NCBI RefSeq assembly: GCF_014201115.1
Contig: NZ_JACHDO010000001.1
Span: forward strand, 868,001 to 932,000
Length of the DNA: 64,000 nt
Reading direction: 5' to 3'
Source: Nocardiopsis metallicus
Lineage (GTDB): Bacteria > Actinomycetota > Actinomycetes > Streptosporangiales > Streptosporangiaceae
Positions 25,954-34,269 of this stretch are shown here, piece after piece; within the stretch, counting starts at the first letter, position 1; the number at the start of each line of letters is the position of its first letter. The notes below the pieces were generated by a model. It saw only the letters and a list, made by a program, of their open reading frames with translations, was not told where the DNA came from and made no database searches. Made by a program: the position numbers and the translations under genes.

Positions 25954-27549
25954 ATGGGGGCCGACGCGCAGTGGCAGGGTGAACCCGGATCGGACGTGCG
26001 CCTGACGGACCTGCTGTGCGGGCTCACCCTGGTCATCGACCTGGGCATGGCCCACCGCCCCGGGGAGTCGCTGCGCTCGGGGCTGGTGGCCGCGGCCTTC
26101 GCCCGGGACCTGGACCTCGGTTCCGCTACCGTCGCCGACATCCACCACACCGCCCTGCTGCGCCATGTGGGCTGCACGGCCTTCGCCCACGAGGCAGCCC
26201 TGCTGCTGGGCGGCGACGACCGGCGGGTCAACGCGGCCGGGGCCAGGACCGACTTCTCCGACGCGCGCGACATCCTCGCCACGTTCCTGCCGGGCCTGTG
26301 GGAGGGGGAGGGACTCGCGCGACGTGTGCGCCTGGCCGCCGCCACCCTCCGCGCCGGGCCCGTGATGGAAGGGCCGGGCCGCCGCGCCAACTGCGAGGTC
26401 GCCGCGCAGATGGCCGACCGGCTCGGCCTGGGGCCGGGGGTCGCCGACGCCCTCAGCCAGACCTTCGAGTGGTGGAACGGCGGGGGAGGCCCCGTCGGGC
26501 TCGCCGGGGAGGACGTCTCGATCGTCACCCGGGTGACGCACGTGGCCACCACGGCCGTGCTCTTCCACGGCCTGGGCGGCGGTGAGGCCGCCTTGGCGGC
26601 CCTCGACCGCCGGTCGGGCAGCCTCCTGGACCCCGACCTGGTCGCGGACTTCCACAGCTACGGGCCCCACCTGTTGGAGGAGGCCGCCGCGGCCGACCCC
26701 GGGCCCGCCCTGCTGGAGGCCGAACCCCGCCCGGTGCGTCGGCTGACCACGGCGGGGCTGGCGGAGGCGGTCGCCGCCTTCGGTGACATGGTGGACCTGA
26801 AGACCCCCTACCTGCACGGGCACTCGGCGGCGGTGGCGGAGCTGGCCCACGGCGCCGGGACCCGTCTGGGCCTGACCGAGGCCGGGGACGGGCGGCTGCG
26901 CGCCGCCGGGCACACCCACGACCTCGGTCGGGCGGGCATCGCCTCCGGGGTCTGGGACCGGCCCGGGCCGCTGCGGGAGACCGAGCTCGAACAGGTACGG
27001 CTGCACGCCTACTACAGCGAGCGCGTCCTGCGCCGCTGTCCGCCGTTGAGCGGGATCGCCGCGCTGGCCGGCGCCCACCACGAGCGCTGCGACGCGAGCG
27101 GCTACCACCGGGGCCTGAGCGCGGAGCGGCTTCCCATGGCGGCGCGTGTGCTGGCCGCCGCCGACGAGTTCGCGGCGCTGCGGTCGGCCCGGCCGCACCG
27201 CCCCGCGCTGGGCCCGGACCAGGCCGCCGCACTGCTGTTCGAGCACGCCCGCGCCGGTGCCCTGGACCCCGAGGCCGTCCGAGCCGTCCTCGCCTGCTCC
27301 GGAAGGGGAGGCGGCCCCGACCCCCGCCCCGCCCCCGCCTGGCCCGCCGGTCTCACCGACCGCCAGGTCCAGGTCCTGCGCCTGTTGTGCGAAGGGCTCA
27401 CCAACCGGCAGATCGCCCGGCGCCTGGACGTCTCACCGCGCACCGCCGAACACCACGTGCAGGACGTCTACACCAAGATCGGCGTCTCCACCCGCGCCTC
27501 GGCCGCCATGTTCGCCATGCGCCACCCGGTGCTGGCCCCCGCCCCCTGA
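25954..27549 (+). CDS. HD-GYP-like phosphohydrolase domain fused to LuxR HTH
   Basis: 531 residues from ATG 25954 (GGGGGTGG upstream). Two HD-type regions are visible: an N-terminal helical half (ADIHHTALLRHVGCTAFAHEAALLLG) and a canonical half with HDLGRAGI, AGAHHERCDASGYHRG and ADEFAAL (~310-410). The latter is the HD-GYP pattern HHE..DG.GYP..L, with GYH for GYP. The C-terminus is a LuxR helix-turn-helix (LTDRQVQVLRLLCEGLTNRQIARRL..SPRTAEHHVQDVYTKIG). It is probably a transcription factor whose activity depends on a cyclic nucleotide or phosphate ligand. Whether it hydrolyses c-di-GMP is unknown. Confidence 0.85.
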   Translation: MGADAQWQGEPGSDVRLTDLLCGLTLVIDLGMAHRPGESLRSGLVAAAFARDLDLGSATVADIHHTALLRHVGCTAFAHEAALLLGGDDRRVNAAGARTDFSDARDILATFLPGLWEGEGLARRVRLAAATLRAGPVMEGPGRRANCEVAAQMADRLGLGPGVADALSQTFEWWNGGGGPVGLAGEDVSIVTRVTHVATTAVLFHGLGGGEAALAALDRRSGSLLDPDLVADFHSYGPHLLEEAAAADPGPALLEAEPRPVRRLTTAGLAEAVAAFGDMVDLKTPYLHGHSAAVAELAHGAGTRLGLTEAGDGRLRAAGHTHDLGRAGIASGVWDRPGPLRETELEQVRLHAYYSERVLRRCPPLSGIAALAGAHHERCDASGYHRGLSAERLPMAARVLAAADEFAALRSARPHRPALGPDQAAALLFEHARAGALDPEAVRAVLACSGRGGGPDPRPAPAWPAGLTDRQVQVLRLLCEGLTNRQIARRLDVSPRTAEHHVQDVYTKIGVSTRASAAMFAMRHPVLAPAP

Positions 27550-27722
27550 GGTGAACGAACTCCCGTACCCGCGCGCGGTCCGCGCAACCGCGCCCACGGC
27601 GGTCCGCCCACCGGCGGGACCACTGGGTAGAACTACCGATGTGTCATCGCCCCACCGCGGCGCACGCTGGAGTCACAGCGGCGGACACCCTCCGCCCCCG
27701 GACCACCGGCGAGGCGATCACC

Positions 27723-28535
27723 ATGACGATCCCGACCACACTCCACAGCGCCGCCTCACCCGACGGCACCGTCATCGGCTTCACGTCCACCGGCTCCGGA
27801 CGGCCCCTGGTCCTCGTGCACGGCGGCACCGCCGACCGCCGCCGCTGGACTCCGGTCCTGCCGCTGCTGGAGCGCGGCCACCGGGTCCACGCCGTCGACC
27901 GGCGCGGTCGCGGCCTCAGCACGGACGGCGCCCACTACACGATCGAGCGCGAGTACGAGGACGTGGCCGCCCTCGTCGACGCCCTCGCCCGGGAGGGCGG
28001 CGGCGGGGTCGACGTGCTGGGCCACTCCTACGGGGCCCTGTGCGTCCTGGGCGCCCTGGGGCTGACTTCGTGCCTGCGCCGCGTCGTCCTCTACGAGCCG
28101 CCGCTCAACGCCGCGGGGCGGATCCCCGCCGAGGTCGTCTCCGAACTCGACTCCCTGCTCGCCCGGGGACACAACGCCGAGGCGGTCGCCTACTTCTTCC
28201 GTACGGTCGTGGGCATGCCGGAGCGCGAACTGGACCTACTCCGCGCGCTGCCCGCCTGGCGGGACCGGGTCGCGGCGGCGCCCACCATCGCCCGGGAGCT
28301 GCGGGCGGCCGACGCCTACCGCTTCGACCCCGCACGCCTGCGCGCGGTGACCTGCCCCGTCCTCCTCCTACTGGGCGGGGACAGCCCCGCGCCGGTGCGG
28401 GAGGACGCCCGGATGCTGGCCCGCGCGCTGCGCGGCTCCCGTGTGCATGTCCTGCCCGGACAGCGGCACGTGGCCATGGACACCGCTCCGGAGCTGTTCG
28501 CCCGTGCGGTCACCGCGTTCCTCGACCAGCGGTAG
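27723..28535 (+). CDS. Alpha/beta hydrolase
   Basis: 270 residues from ATG 27723. The fold markers are in order: LVLVHGGTADRRRW (oxyanion region), DRRGRGLS, nucleophile elbow GHSYGAL (Ser ~102), acid LLGGDSPAPVRED, and base GQRHVAMDT with the catalytic His. Length is normal for the family. It probably hydrolyses an ester or similar small molecule; the substrate cannot be told. A 17-bp hairpin inside a decayed gene lies ~200 bp downstream. Confidence 0.87.
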   Translation: MTIPTTLHSAASPDGTVIGFTSTGSGRPLVLVHGGTADRRRWTPVLPLLERGHRVHAVDRRGRGLSTDGAHYTIEREYEDVAALVDALAREGGGGVDVLGHSYGALCVLGALGLTSCLRRVVLYEPPLNAAGRIPAEVVSELDSLLARGHNAEAVAYFFRTVVGMPERELDLLRALPAWRDRVAAAPTIARELRAADAYRFDPARLRAVTCPVLLLLGGDSPAPVREDARMLARALRGSRVHVLPGQRHVAMDTAPELFARAVTAFLDQR

Positions 28536-28569
28536 GGGGTGCGGGAATCATGACCGTCGACGGCCCGGC

Positions 28570-28890
28570 CCGAACGCGCCTCCGGGGCCGGACTTCTTCC
28601 ACCACAGCGCCTCGGACCGCCTGGCAGTCCTGTTCGGTTCGGCGGGCCTGCGGGACGCCGAGGCCACCGCGGTGGAGTTCACCCAGCGGCTGACGGGCAA
28701 GGACGGCCCCTGGGAGGGCGCCATGTCGGGCACGGCCCGCATCCCGGCCCCGCACCAGGGCCGGGATGCGGGCCACGCGCGAACGGATCCGCGCCGAACC
28801 CGACAGGCTCCTGGGGCCGTTCACCGACACCTGCGGCGCTCTGGCGCTGCCCGTCTCGGCCCTGGCGGCAGCGCGCCGCACTGACCCGCA
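28570..28890 (+). pseudogene. Decayed C-terminus of a SAM-dependent methyltransferase
   Basis: One frame gives DRLAVLFGSAGLRDAEATAVEFTQRLTGKDGPWEGAMSGTARI, typical of the end of class I methyltransferases. After the hairpin at 28734-28774 the family sequence continues in another frame as RATRERIRAEPDRLLGPFTDTCGALALPVSALAAARR. The catalytic SAM-binding half is missing. It is a relic with a frameshift. Confidence 0.6.
28734..28774. repeat. 17-bp perfect hairpin
   Basis: The exact arms at 28734-28750 and 28758-28774 (GGCCCGCATCCCGGCCC and its complement) enclose a 7-nt loop. The hairpin falls at the frame break in the methyltransferase relic. It may end transcription from the hydrolase gene or mark an inverted duplication. 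Confidence 0.6.
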
Positions 28891-28940
28891 GGCGCCGGAG
28901 CGGGCGGCTTCGGAACGGGGAGGCGGCGAGCCCCGGCCCG

Positions 28941-29402
28941 TCAGGGGCGGCGGTACTCCCCGTTCAGGTAGTGGCCCGCGACACCGTCCGCCTCCTCGGT
29001 GACCGCGTTGTTCAGGTTGGTGTCCCAGCCCTGGTCCAGCAGCCAGAGGTGGACGGCCTGGCGTTCGGCCGTGATCCGGCGGTAGGCGTCGCGGGCCCTG
29101 GCGTAGCGTTCCTTGCGGGCGGGGCGTTCGCGCCGCAGCTCCCGCCGGGCCTGTGCGACCCGGCGTCCGTAGTACTCCTCGACGATCGCGGCCGCGTTGA
29201 GGTGGCTGAGGAAACCCTCTTCCTGCCAGGCCGCCAGTTCGCGTGCGCGCAGCGCTTCCAGTTCCTGGCCGGGAACGTCGGCCGCCCGGCCGTCGGCCCG
29301 CGCCGCGCGTGAGAGGTTCTGGGTGTTCTCCAACCTGCCGGTGAGGAAGTCCTCGATCGCCGCCAGTGCCGTGGATCGCGTGTCCTGTGTCTCCGAAGCC
29401 AT
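28941..29402 (-). CDS. Hypothetical coiled-coil-like protein
   Basis: 153 residues. Highly charged and helical, with ELEALRARELAAWQEEGFLSHLNAAAIVEEYYGRRVAQARRELRRERPARKERYARARDAYRRI, likely a long coiled coil. No signal peptide or membrane helix. The end ...WDTNLNNAVTEEADGVAGHYLNGEYRRP is acidic and aromatic. No named family recognised; third-position GC bias supports it being real. Confidence 0.65.
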   Translation of the reverse strand: MASETQDTRSTALAAIEDFLTGRLENTQNLSRAARADGRAADVPGQELEALRARELAAWQEEGFLSHLNAAAIVEEYYGRRVAQARRELRRERPARKERYARARDAYRRITAERQAVHLWLLDQGWDTNLNNAVTEEADGVAGHYLNGEYRRP

Positions 29403-29551
29403 CGTCGCCCCCGGTTGCCCGGTGCCCCCGTTTTCCTGGATTGCCGGTGAGCGCGGCCGGGCCGCGCGCTACTGGTGACCAGGTTCCCACGGCGGCGCGG
29501 TTGGGTGGTGCGCGACGGCGGGATTTCGCTCTTTCCCCTGTCCTGCGGTTT

Positions 29552-29571
29552 CCCCGGCGCGGGCGCCGGGG
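29552..29571 (-). terminator. Hairpin terminator after tspO
   Basis: CCCCGGCG and CGCCGGGG form an 8-bp stem with a 4-nt loop, 4 bp beyond the tspO stop on the minus strand. No T-run, as is usual in high-GC actinomycetes. Confidence 0.55.
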
Positions 29572-29575
29572 CGGT

Positions 29576-30085
29576 TCAGCCGCCGGTGTTGAGCTGCCAG
29601 ATGGAGAAGTTGAGCGCGGTCGCGAACACCGTCCAGGCCCAGTAGGGCACCAGCAGGGCCGCGGCCCAGCGGGAGACGCGGGAGAACAGGACGATGGTCG
29701 CCGACAGCGTCACCACCAGCAGCACGATGTCGACCAGCGCGGTGCCGCGGAGTCCGGCGGCGAAGAACAGCGGCGTCCACGCCGCGTTCAACACCAGTTG
29801 CACGGCGAACAGGGACAGTTCGGTCCGAGCGCCCCGCCAGCCGCGTTCGCGCCAGACCAGCCAGCCGGAGAGCGCGATCATCGCGTAGAGAACGGTCCAC
29901 ACGGGTCCGAAGAGCCAGGAGGGCGGCGCCCAGGGGGGCTGTTGCAGAGCAGCGTAGTCTCCGGCGGTGCCGGGGCTGGAGAGCACGCCGATGAGCGCGG
30001 CCGCGGTGACGGCGGCGGCGAACACCGCGGCCGCGATCAGTGAGGCCCCGAGCGAGGAGCGGCCGGGTGCGGTCCTTGTGGTCAT
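29576..30085 (-). CDS. TspO/MBR family tryptophan-rich sensory protein
   Basis: 169 residues with five predicted membrane helices, the TspO layout. Family motifs: YAALQQPPWAPPSWLFGPVWTVLYAMIALSGWLVWRERG, LVLNAAWTPLFF, PYWAWTVFATALNFSIWQLN. TspO proteins bind tetrapyrroles and affect porphyrin and oxidative or light stress. The nearby photolyase, SDR and MpaB genes suggest a photo-oxidative stress context, but no shared regulator is seen. An AT-richer stretch at 30165-30230 probably holds its promoter. Confidence 0.92.
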   Translation of the reverse strand: MTTRTAPGRSSLGASLIAAAVFAAAVTAAALIGVLSSPGTAGDYAALQQPPWAPPSWLFGPVWTVLYAMIALSGWLVWRERGWRGARTELSLFAVQLVLNAAWTPLFFAAGLRGTALVDIVLLVVTLSATIVLFSRVSRWAAALLVPYWAWTVFATALNFSIWQLNTGG

Positions 30086-30333
30086 GGCATCTCCTGTCGA
30101 CGGTGTGCGGGCACTTCTCAGGCGGGGCCGGGGCCCGTGGGAGGACGCGCCAGCTGTTCGGCAACTTTACTCTATAACCGAGCTTCTTGGAAAACGTGCT
30201 ATTTCTGCCAAGTCGGTACGAACCATCGCTGGGCGCGTTCGGAGCACCTCTGCCGAGTCCGCCCCGGGCCGCGGCCGACACGCCCAGCGCCCTGCTGCGC
30301 CCGCGGGGAGCGGGCCCGGGCCGGAGCGGCCGA

Positions 30334-31035
30334 CTACCTGACCCGGAGCTCGCGCTCCTGCGGATCGAACGCCAACCGCCTTGCACCGGACCGCAGTGCG
30401 CTCATCAGCGCCTCGACCAACGCGTCCACGGAGAACGGCTCCGGCAGCCTCGCCGGCGGCGCACCGGCCACGGCCCGGTGCGCGAGGCCGGTGTCCATGT
30501 GCGGGGCCCGGATGTCCAGGACGGACACCTTCTTGCGGCGGTACTCCGCGCGGGAGGCCTGCAACCACGCGGACAGGGCGGACTTGCTGGCCGAGTAGGT
30601 GGCCATGCCCGCGGTCGGGTAATCCGCGGTCACGGCCGTGATCACCGCCACCGATCCGCCCGGCTCCAGTTCCTTCAGCGCCGCGCGCAGCATAGTCATC
30701 GGGGCCAGCGCGTTGACCTGGAACACGTGCTCCGTCACCCAGTCCTCGGTGTCGGCCTCGGGACCGAAGGCCACGACGCCGAAGGCGACGATCAGCGCGT
30801 CGAGTCCACCGAGTTCCCCGGCCGCTCGGGCGACGACCGCCGCGCAGCTCTCGCTGTCCAGGGCGTCGAAGACCAGGGTGGCGGCGCCGGTCTCGGACGC
30901 CAGGGCCTCCAGTGCGTCCTCGTCGCGTCCGGCGAGCACGAGCCGGGCGCCGTCGGCGCTCAGCGCCCGGCTGATGTGTCCTCCGAGTACACCCGTGGCT
31001 CCGGCCACGAGTACACGCGAGCCCTCGATCTCCAT
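30334..31035 (-). CDS. Short-chain dehydrogenase/reductase
   Basis: 233 residues. Classical SDR features: nucleotide-binding VLVAGATGVLGGHISRAL (~8-25), DALIVAFGVVAFG replacing the NNAG motif, then TAVTADYPTAGMATYSASKSALSAWLQ with Ser, Tyr and Lys of the catalytic set (~130-155). The NAG motif being replaced by AFG is a variation. The NADP(H) preference is hinted at by GRDEDAL after beta 2. Substrate unknown. It lies upstream of tspO on the same strand and is divergent from the MpaB gene. Confidence 0.88.
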   Translation of the reverse strand: MEIEGSRVLVAGATGVLGGHISRALSADGARLVLAGRDEDALEALASETGAATLVFDALDSESCAAVVARAAGELGGLDALIVAFGVVAFGPEADTEDWVTEHVFQVNALAPMTMLRAALKELEPGGSVAVITAVTADYPTAGMATYSASKSALSAWLQASRAEYRRKKVSVLDIRAPHMDTGLAHRAVAGAPPARLPEPFSVDALVEALMSALRSGARRLAFDPQERELRVR

Positions 31036-31223
31036 GCGGCCAGTATTTCCGCATCACGTGCCCGGGCCACCCTCCGACACGCCCCGGCGGCACCGACCGC
31101 CCCCAGGGGCTGGGGCACCGGCGCGTAGCCGGTCACCTTCGCCGCTCACCCCGCCGGTGGCCCCTGCCGAACGGACCGGACCCTCGTTGCCCGATCAGCC
31201 CGACGCGGCGGCGGGGCCTGCCC

Positions 31224-31235
31224 CATACTGGTGTC
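31224..31235 (+). promoter_or_regulatory. Possible leaderless promoter of the MpaB gene (-10 CATACT)
   Basis: CATACT at 31224-31229 lies 6 nt before ATG 31236 with no Shine-Dalgarno sequence between, the same geometry as for drmA and the SEC-C gene. Confidence 0.35.
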
Positions 31236-32117
31236 ATGAGTGATCCCGTCGTCACCCGAACCGCCCCGCGGTCGCCGCGGGCGCGCGCGGGCGCGTGGTT
31301 GTTCGCCCGTGTGGCCGGGTCCCAGGGACTCGCCAACCGCGCCCGTATCCACGGGGCGCCGGGACCGCGCTGGTTCGGGCCCGAACGCCCGATCCGGCGC
31401 GTGCACGGCGACGCGGCGATGTTCGTCGGCGGTGTACGCGCACTGCTGCTGCAATCCCTGCACCCGCTGGCGATGGCCGCGGTCGCCGCCCACTCGGGGT
31501 ACCGGGGCGACCCGTGGGGCCGGCTGCAGCGCACCAGCACCTTCCTGGCCGTGACCACCTACGGCACCGACACCGACGCCTCGAACGCGGTGGAGCGGGT
31601 CCGCCGCGTTCACGCCACCGTGCGCGGCACCGCCCCTGACGGGCGTGAGTACCGCGCCGACGACCCCCACCTCCTGGGCTGGGTGCACGTCGCCGAGGTC
31701 GAGAGCTTCCTGTCGTGCCACCAGCGCTACGGTGCGCGGCCCCTGGACCGGTCCGGCTGCGACGCCTACGTCGCCGACACCGCCCGGATCGCCGAGGCCC
31801 TGGGCGTCATCGCACCGCCGAGGAGCACCGCTGAACTCCGCCAACGCCTGGCCGCCTACCGGCGCGAGCTGAGGGCGACTCCGCAGGCCCGTGAGACCGC
31901 CCGGTTCCTGCTGCGCGACCCGCCCCTGCCGCCGGTCGCCCGACCGGCCTACGCGGCGCTCGCCGCCGGGGCGGTGCGGGGGCTCCCGCCGTGGGCGCGC
32001 CGCGAGCTCGGCCTGCCCGAGCCCTCCGGCCCCGGCGCCCTCATCGGTCCGCTGGCCGCGGGTGTCGCGGTGCGCGGCATCCGGTGGGCCATGGCACCGG
32101 ACACCCCGGACCACTGA
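31236..32117 (+). CDS. MpaB-type oxygenase family protein (DUF2236)
   Basis: 293 residues. The family pattern is clear: W.G.ERPIRRVHGDAAMFVGGVRALLLQSLHPLAMAAVAAHSGYRGDPWGRLQRTSTFLAVTTYG, then YRADDPHLLGWVHVAEVESFL with the conserved His, and a mostly helical C-terminus. Members related to fungal MpaB and latex-clearing protein can bind haem and cleave oxidised substrates, but most bacterial ones are uncharacterised. Cytoplasmic; no signal. First of three same-strand genes with the DUF4267-like and photolyase genes. Confidence 0.85.
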   Translation: MSDPVVTRTAPRSPRARAGAWLFARVAGSQGLANRARIHGAPGPRWFGPERPIRRVHGDAAMFVGGVRALLLQSLHPLAMAAVAAHSGYRGDPWGRLQRTSTFLAVTTYGTDTDASNAVERVRRVHATVRGTAPDGREYRADDPHLLGWVHVAEVESFLSCHQRYGARPLDRSGCDAYVADTARIAEALGVIAPPRSTAELRQRLAAYRRELRATPQARETARFLLRDPPLPPVARPAYAALAAGAVRGLPPWARRELGLPEPSGPGALIGPLAAGVAVRGIRWAMAPDTPDH

Positions 32118-32164
32118 GACCGCTTCGGCACGCGCCGCCGACCAGAAGAACGGACGGGACCCCT

Positions 32165-32635
32165 GTGGCCTGCGAACACGAGCGCTTCCGATCGGGCGGC
32201 TCCGCGGTCTCTCCGGCCCGAACCGGCAGGGCGCTCCTGCGCGCCTTCCCCCGCGTCATGGGGGCGGTCACCGTCGGCTACGCCCTCCTCGTCCTGATCG
32301 ACCCCGCGGTGATGACCGGGGCGATCGGCCTCTCGCAGGACGGCGTCGATCCGGACCTGGCACTGCTCACCCGCACCATGCTGGTGCGGGATCTGGCCTG
32401 CGGCCTGGCCATGGTGTTCGTGCCTGCGGGCTGGCCCCTGCTCACCGCCATCGCGATCCGGGTCGCCTCCGACCTCGGGGACGCCCTCATCATGGGCACC
32501 GCCCTGCCCACCGACGCCGACCGCACCGCCGCACTCCTGGTCGCCGGCGGGTTCGGCCTGCTGTGCGCGCTCAGCGCCCTGGGCGCGCGACGTCGCCCCG
32601 ACCCTGCCGACCCTTCCGGAAACCGACGGAAATGA
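32165..32635 (+). CDS. DUF4267-like small membrane protein
   Basis: 156 residues from GTG 32165, chosen since upstream in-frame sequence is antisense-like and overlaps the MpaB gene. Four hydrophobic helices: MGAVTVGYALLVLIDPAVM, RDLACGLAMVFVPAGW, TAIAIRVASDLGDALIM and AALLVAGGFGLLCALSALG. The RDLACG....V and RVASDLGDAL motifs agree with DUF4267-type proteins. Ends 7 bp before the photolyase start, so co-transcribed. Function unknown. Confidence 0.68.
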   Translation: MACEHERFRSGGSAVSPARTGRALLRAFPRVMGAVTVGYALLVLIDPAVMTGAIGLSQDGVDPDLALLTRTMLVRDLACGLAMVFVPAGWPLLTAIAIRVASDLGDALIMGTALPTDADRTAALLVAGGFGLLCALSALGARRRPDPADPSGNRRK

Positions 32636-32642
32636 GCTCTTC

Positions 32643-34139
32643 ATGGACCGACAGCGGCCACTGTGGCTGTTCGGCGACCAACTCGGCAGGCACTTCCACA
32701 GCGCCGGCGGTGCCCCCGACCGGCCGATCCTGCTGATCGAGTCCGAACTGGCCCTGCGCCGGCGCGCCTACCACCGGCAGAAGCTGCACCTGGTCCTGGC
32801 GGCCATGCGCGGGCTCGCCGACGATCTGGGCGACCGGGTCACGTTGGTCCGGGCCGCGACCTACCGAGAGGGCCTGCGCCGGTTCGGCCGCCGGGTGGAC
32901 GTGCACGAGCCCGGCTCACACGCCGCCCTGGCCCTGGTCGAACGCCTGCGCGCCGAAGGGATGGTCGGTGACGTCCTGCCCTCACCCGGGTTCGCGCTCG
33001 GGCGCTCCGACTTCGCCCGGTGGGCGGACGCGCGGTCGGGCTTTCGGATGGAGGACTTCTACCGGGACCAGCGCCGCCGGTTCCAGATCCTGATGGAACC
33101 GGACGGTGAGCCGACCGGCGGCCGGTGGAACTTCGACAAGGACAACCGCCAGGGCCCGCCCAGAGGCGCCGTCACACTCGGCGTTCCCCCTCCCTGGCAT
33201 CCCCGCGAGAACGGCGTCGACGACCAGGTCAGGCACGACCTCGACCTGCTCTGCCAGGAGAGCGGAAGCAAGGTGGTGGGGCGCGACGGCCCGCGCCTGT
33301 TCGCGGTCGGCCAAGCTGAGGCCCAACGCGCGCTGCGCCGTTTCCTCGACGAACGGCTCCCGACGTTCGGCACCCATCAGGACGCGATGCTGGGAGCCGA
33401 CTGGAGTATGTCGCACTCCCTGCTGTCGGTACCGCTGAACCTGGGGCTGCTGGACCCGCTGGCGGTCGTCGAGGCCGCTGAGCTCCGCTACCGGCAGGGC
33501 AGGGCGCCGCTCGCGGCCACCGAGGGATTCGTCCGCCAGGTCCTGGGCTGGCGGGAGTGGACCTGGCACCTGTACTGGCACCTGGGCCCGGACTACGCGC
33601 GCGGCAACCGGCTCCGGGCTCGCGCAGCGCTTCCCGCCTGGTGGCGCGAACTGGACCCCGGCCAGATCCGGGCGCAGTGCCTGAGGAAGGCCATGGGCGG
33701 TGTCCGTGACCGGGGCTACGCCCACCACATCGAACGGCTGATGGTGCTGGGCAGCCATGCCCTGCAGCGGGGGTTTCGCCCCGACGAGCTCAGTGAGTGG
33801 TTCGCAGCCTCCTTCGTCGACGGCTTCCCCTGGGTGATGGCCACCAACGTGATCGGGATGAGCCAGTACGCGGACGGCGGGATCGTCGCCACCAAGCCCT
33901 ACACCTCGGGCGGCGCCTACATCAACCGGATGAGCGACCACTGCGGCTCCTGCGCGTTCGACCCGAAGGTACGGCTGGGACCGCGGGCCTGCCCCTTCAC
34001 CGCCGGGTACTGGGCGTGGATGAAGCGCAACGAGGCCGAACTAGCCGACAACCACCGGATGAGGCAGCCTCTCGCCGGGATGCGCCGGTTGCCAGACCTG
34101 GATGCCGTCATCGAGCAGGAGCGGTACAGGCAGGGGTAG
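32643..34139 (+). CDS. FeS cryptochrome/photolyase (PhrB/CryB-like)
   Basis: 498 residues. The start (LWLFGDQLGRHFH...ILLIESELALRRRAYHRQKLHLVLAAMR) is the Rossmann-like antenna domain of the FeS-BCP photolyase class. The C-terminal FAD-binding domain has LPTFGTHQDAML, SHSLLSVPLNLGLLDPL, VRQVLGWREW and the FAD/DNA-contact region ALQRGFRPDELSEWFAASFVDGFPWVMATNVIGMSQYADGG. Four cysteines in the right places (QCLRKAMGG, HCGSC with two, and ACPFT) would hold a [4Fe-4S] cluster. Such enzymes repair (6-4) photoproducts or act as light sensors. The gene is intact. Confidence 0.92.
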   Translation: MDRQRPLWLFGDQLGRHFHSAGGAPDRPILLIESELALRRRAYHRQKLHLVLAAMRGLADDLGDRVTLVRAATYREGLRRFGRRVDVHEPGSHAALALVERLRAEGMVGDVLPSPGFALGRSDFARWADARSGFRMEDFYRDQRRRFQILMEPDGEPTGGRWNFDKDNRQGPPRGAVTLGVPPPWHPRENGVDDQVRHDLDLLCQESGSKVVGRDGPRLFAVGQAEAQRALRRFLDERLPTFGTHQDAMLGADWSMSHSLLSVPLNLGLLDPLAVVEAAELRYRQGRAPLAATEGFVRQVLGWREWTWHLYWHLGPDYARGNRLRARAALPAWWRELDPGQIRAQCLRKAMGGVRDRGYAHHIERLMVLGSHALQRGFRPDELSEWFAASFVDGFPWVMATNVIGMSQYADGGIVATKPYTSGGAYINRMSDHCGSCAFDPKVRLGPRACPFTAGYWAWMKRNEAELADNHRMRQPLAGMRRLPDLDAVIEQERYRQG

Positions 34140-34269
34140 CGCGCCGACCCGGAGGCGGTTCCTGCGAGTGACCGGGAAGCAGTGGGGCCGTGCTCCGTCG
34201 ACCCCGGACAGCCGGACCCCGGCCGTGCCTACGGCACCATCCGCGATCTCCCGAGACCGGTCCCCGCTC

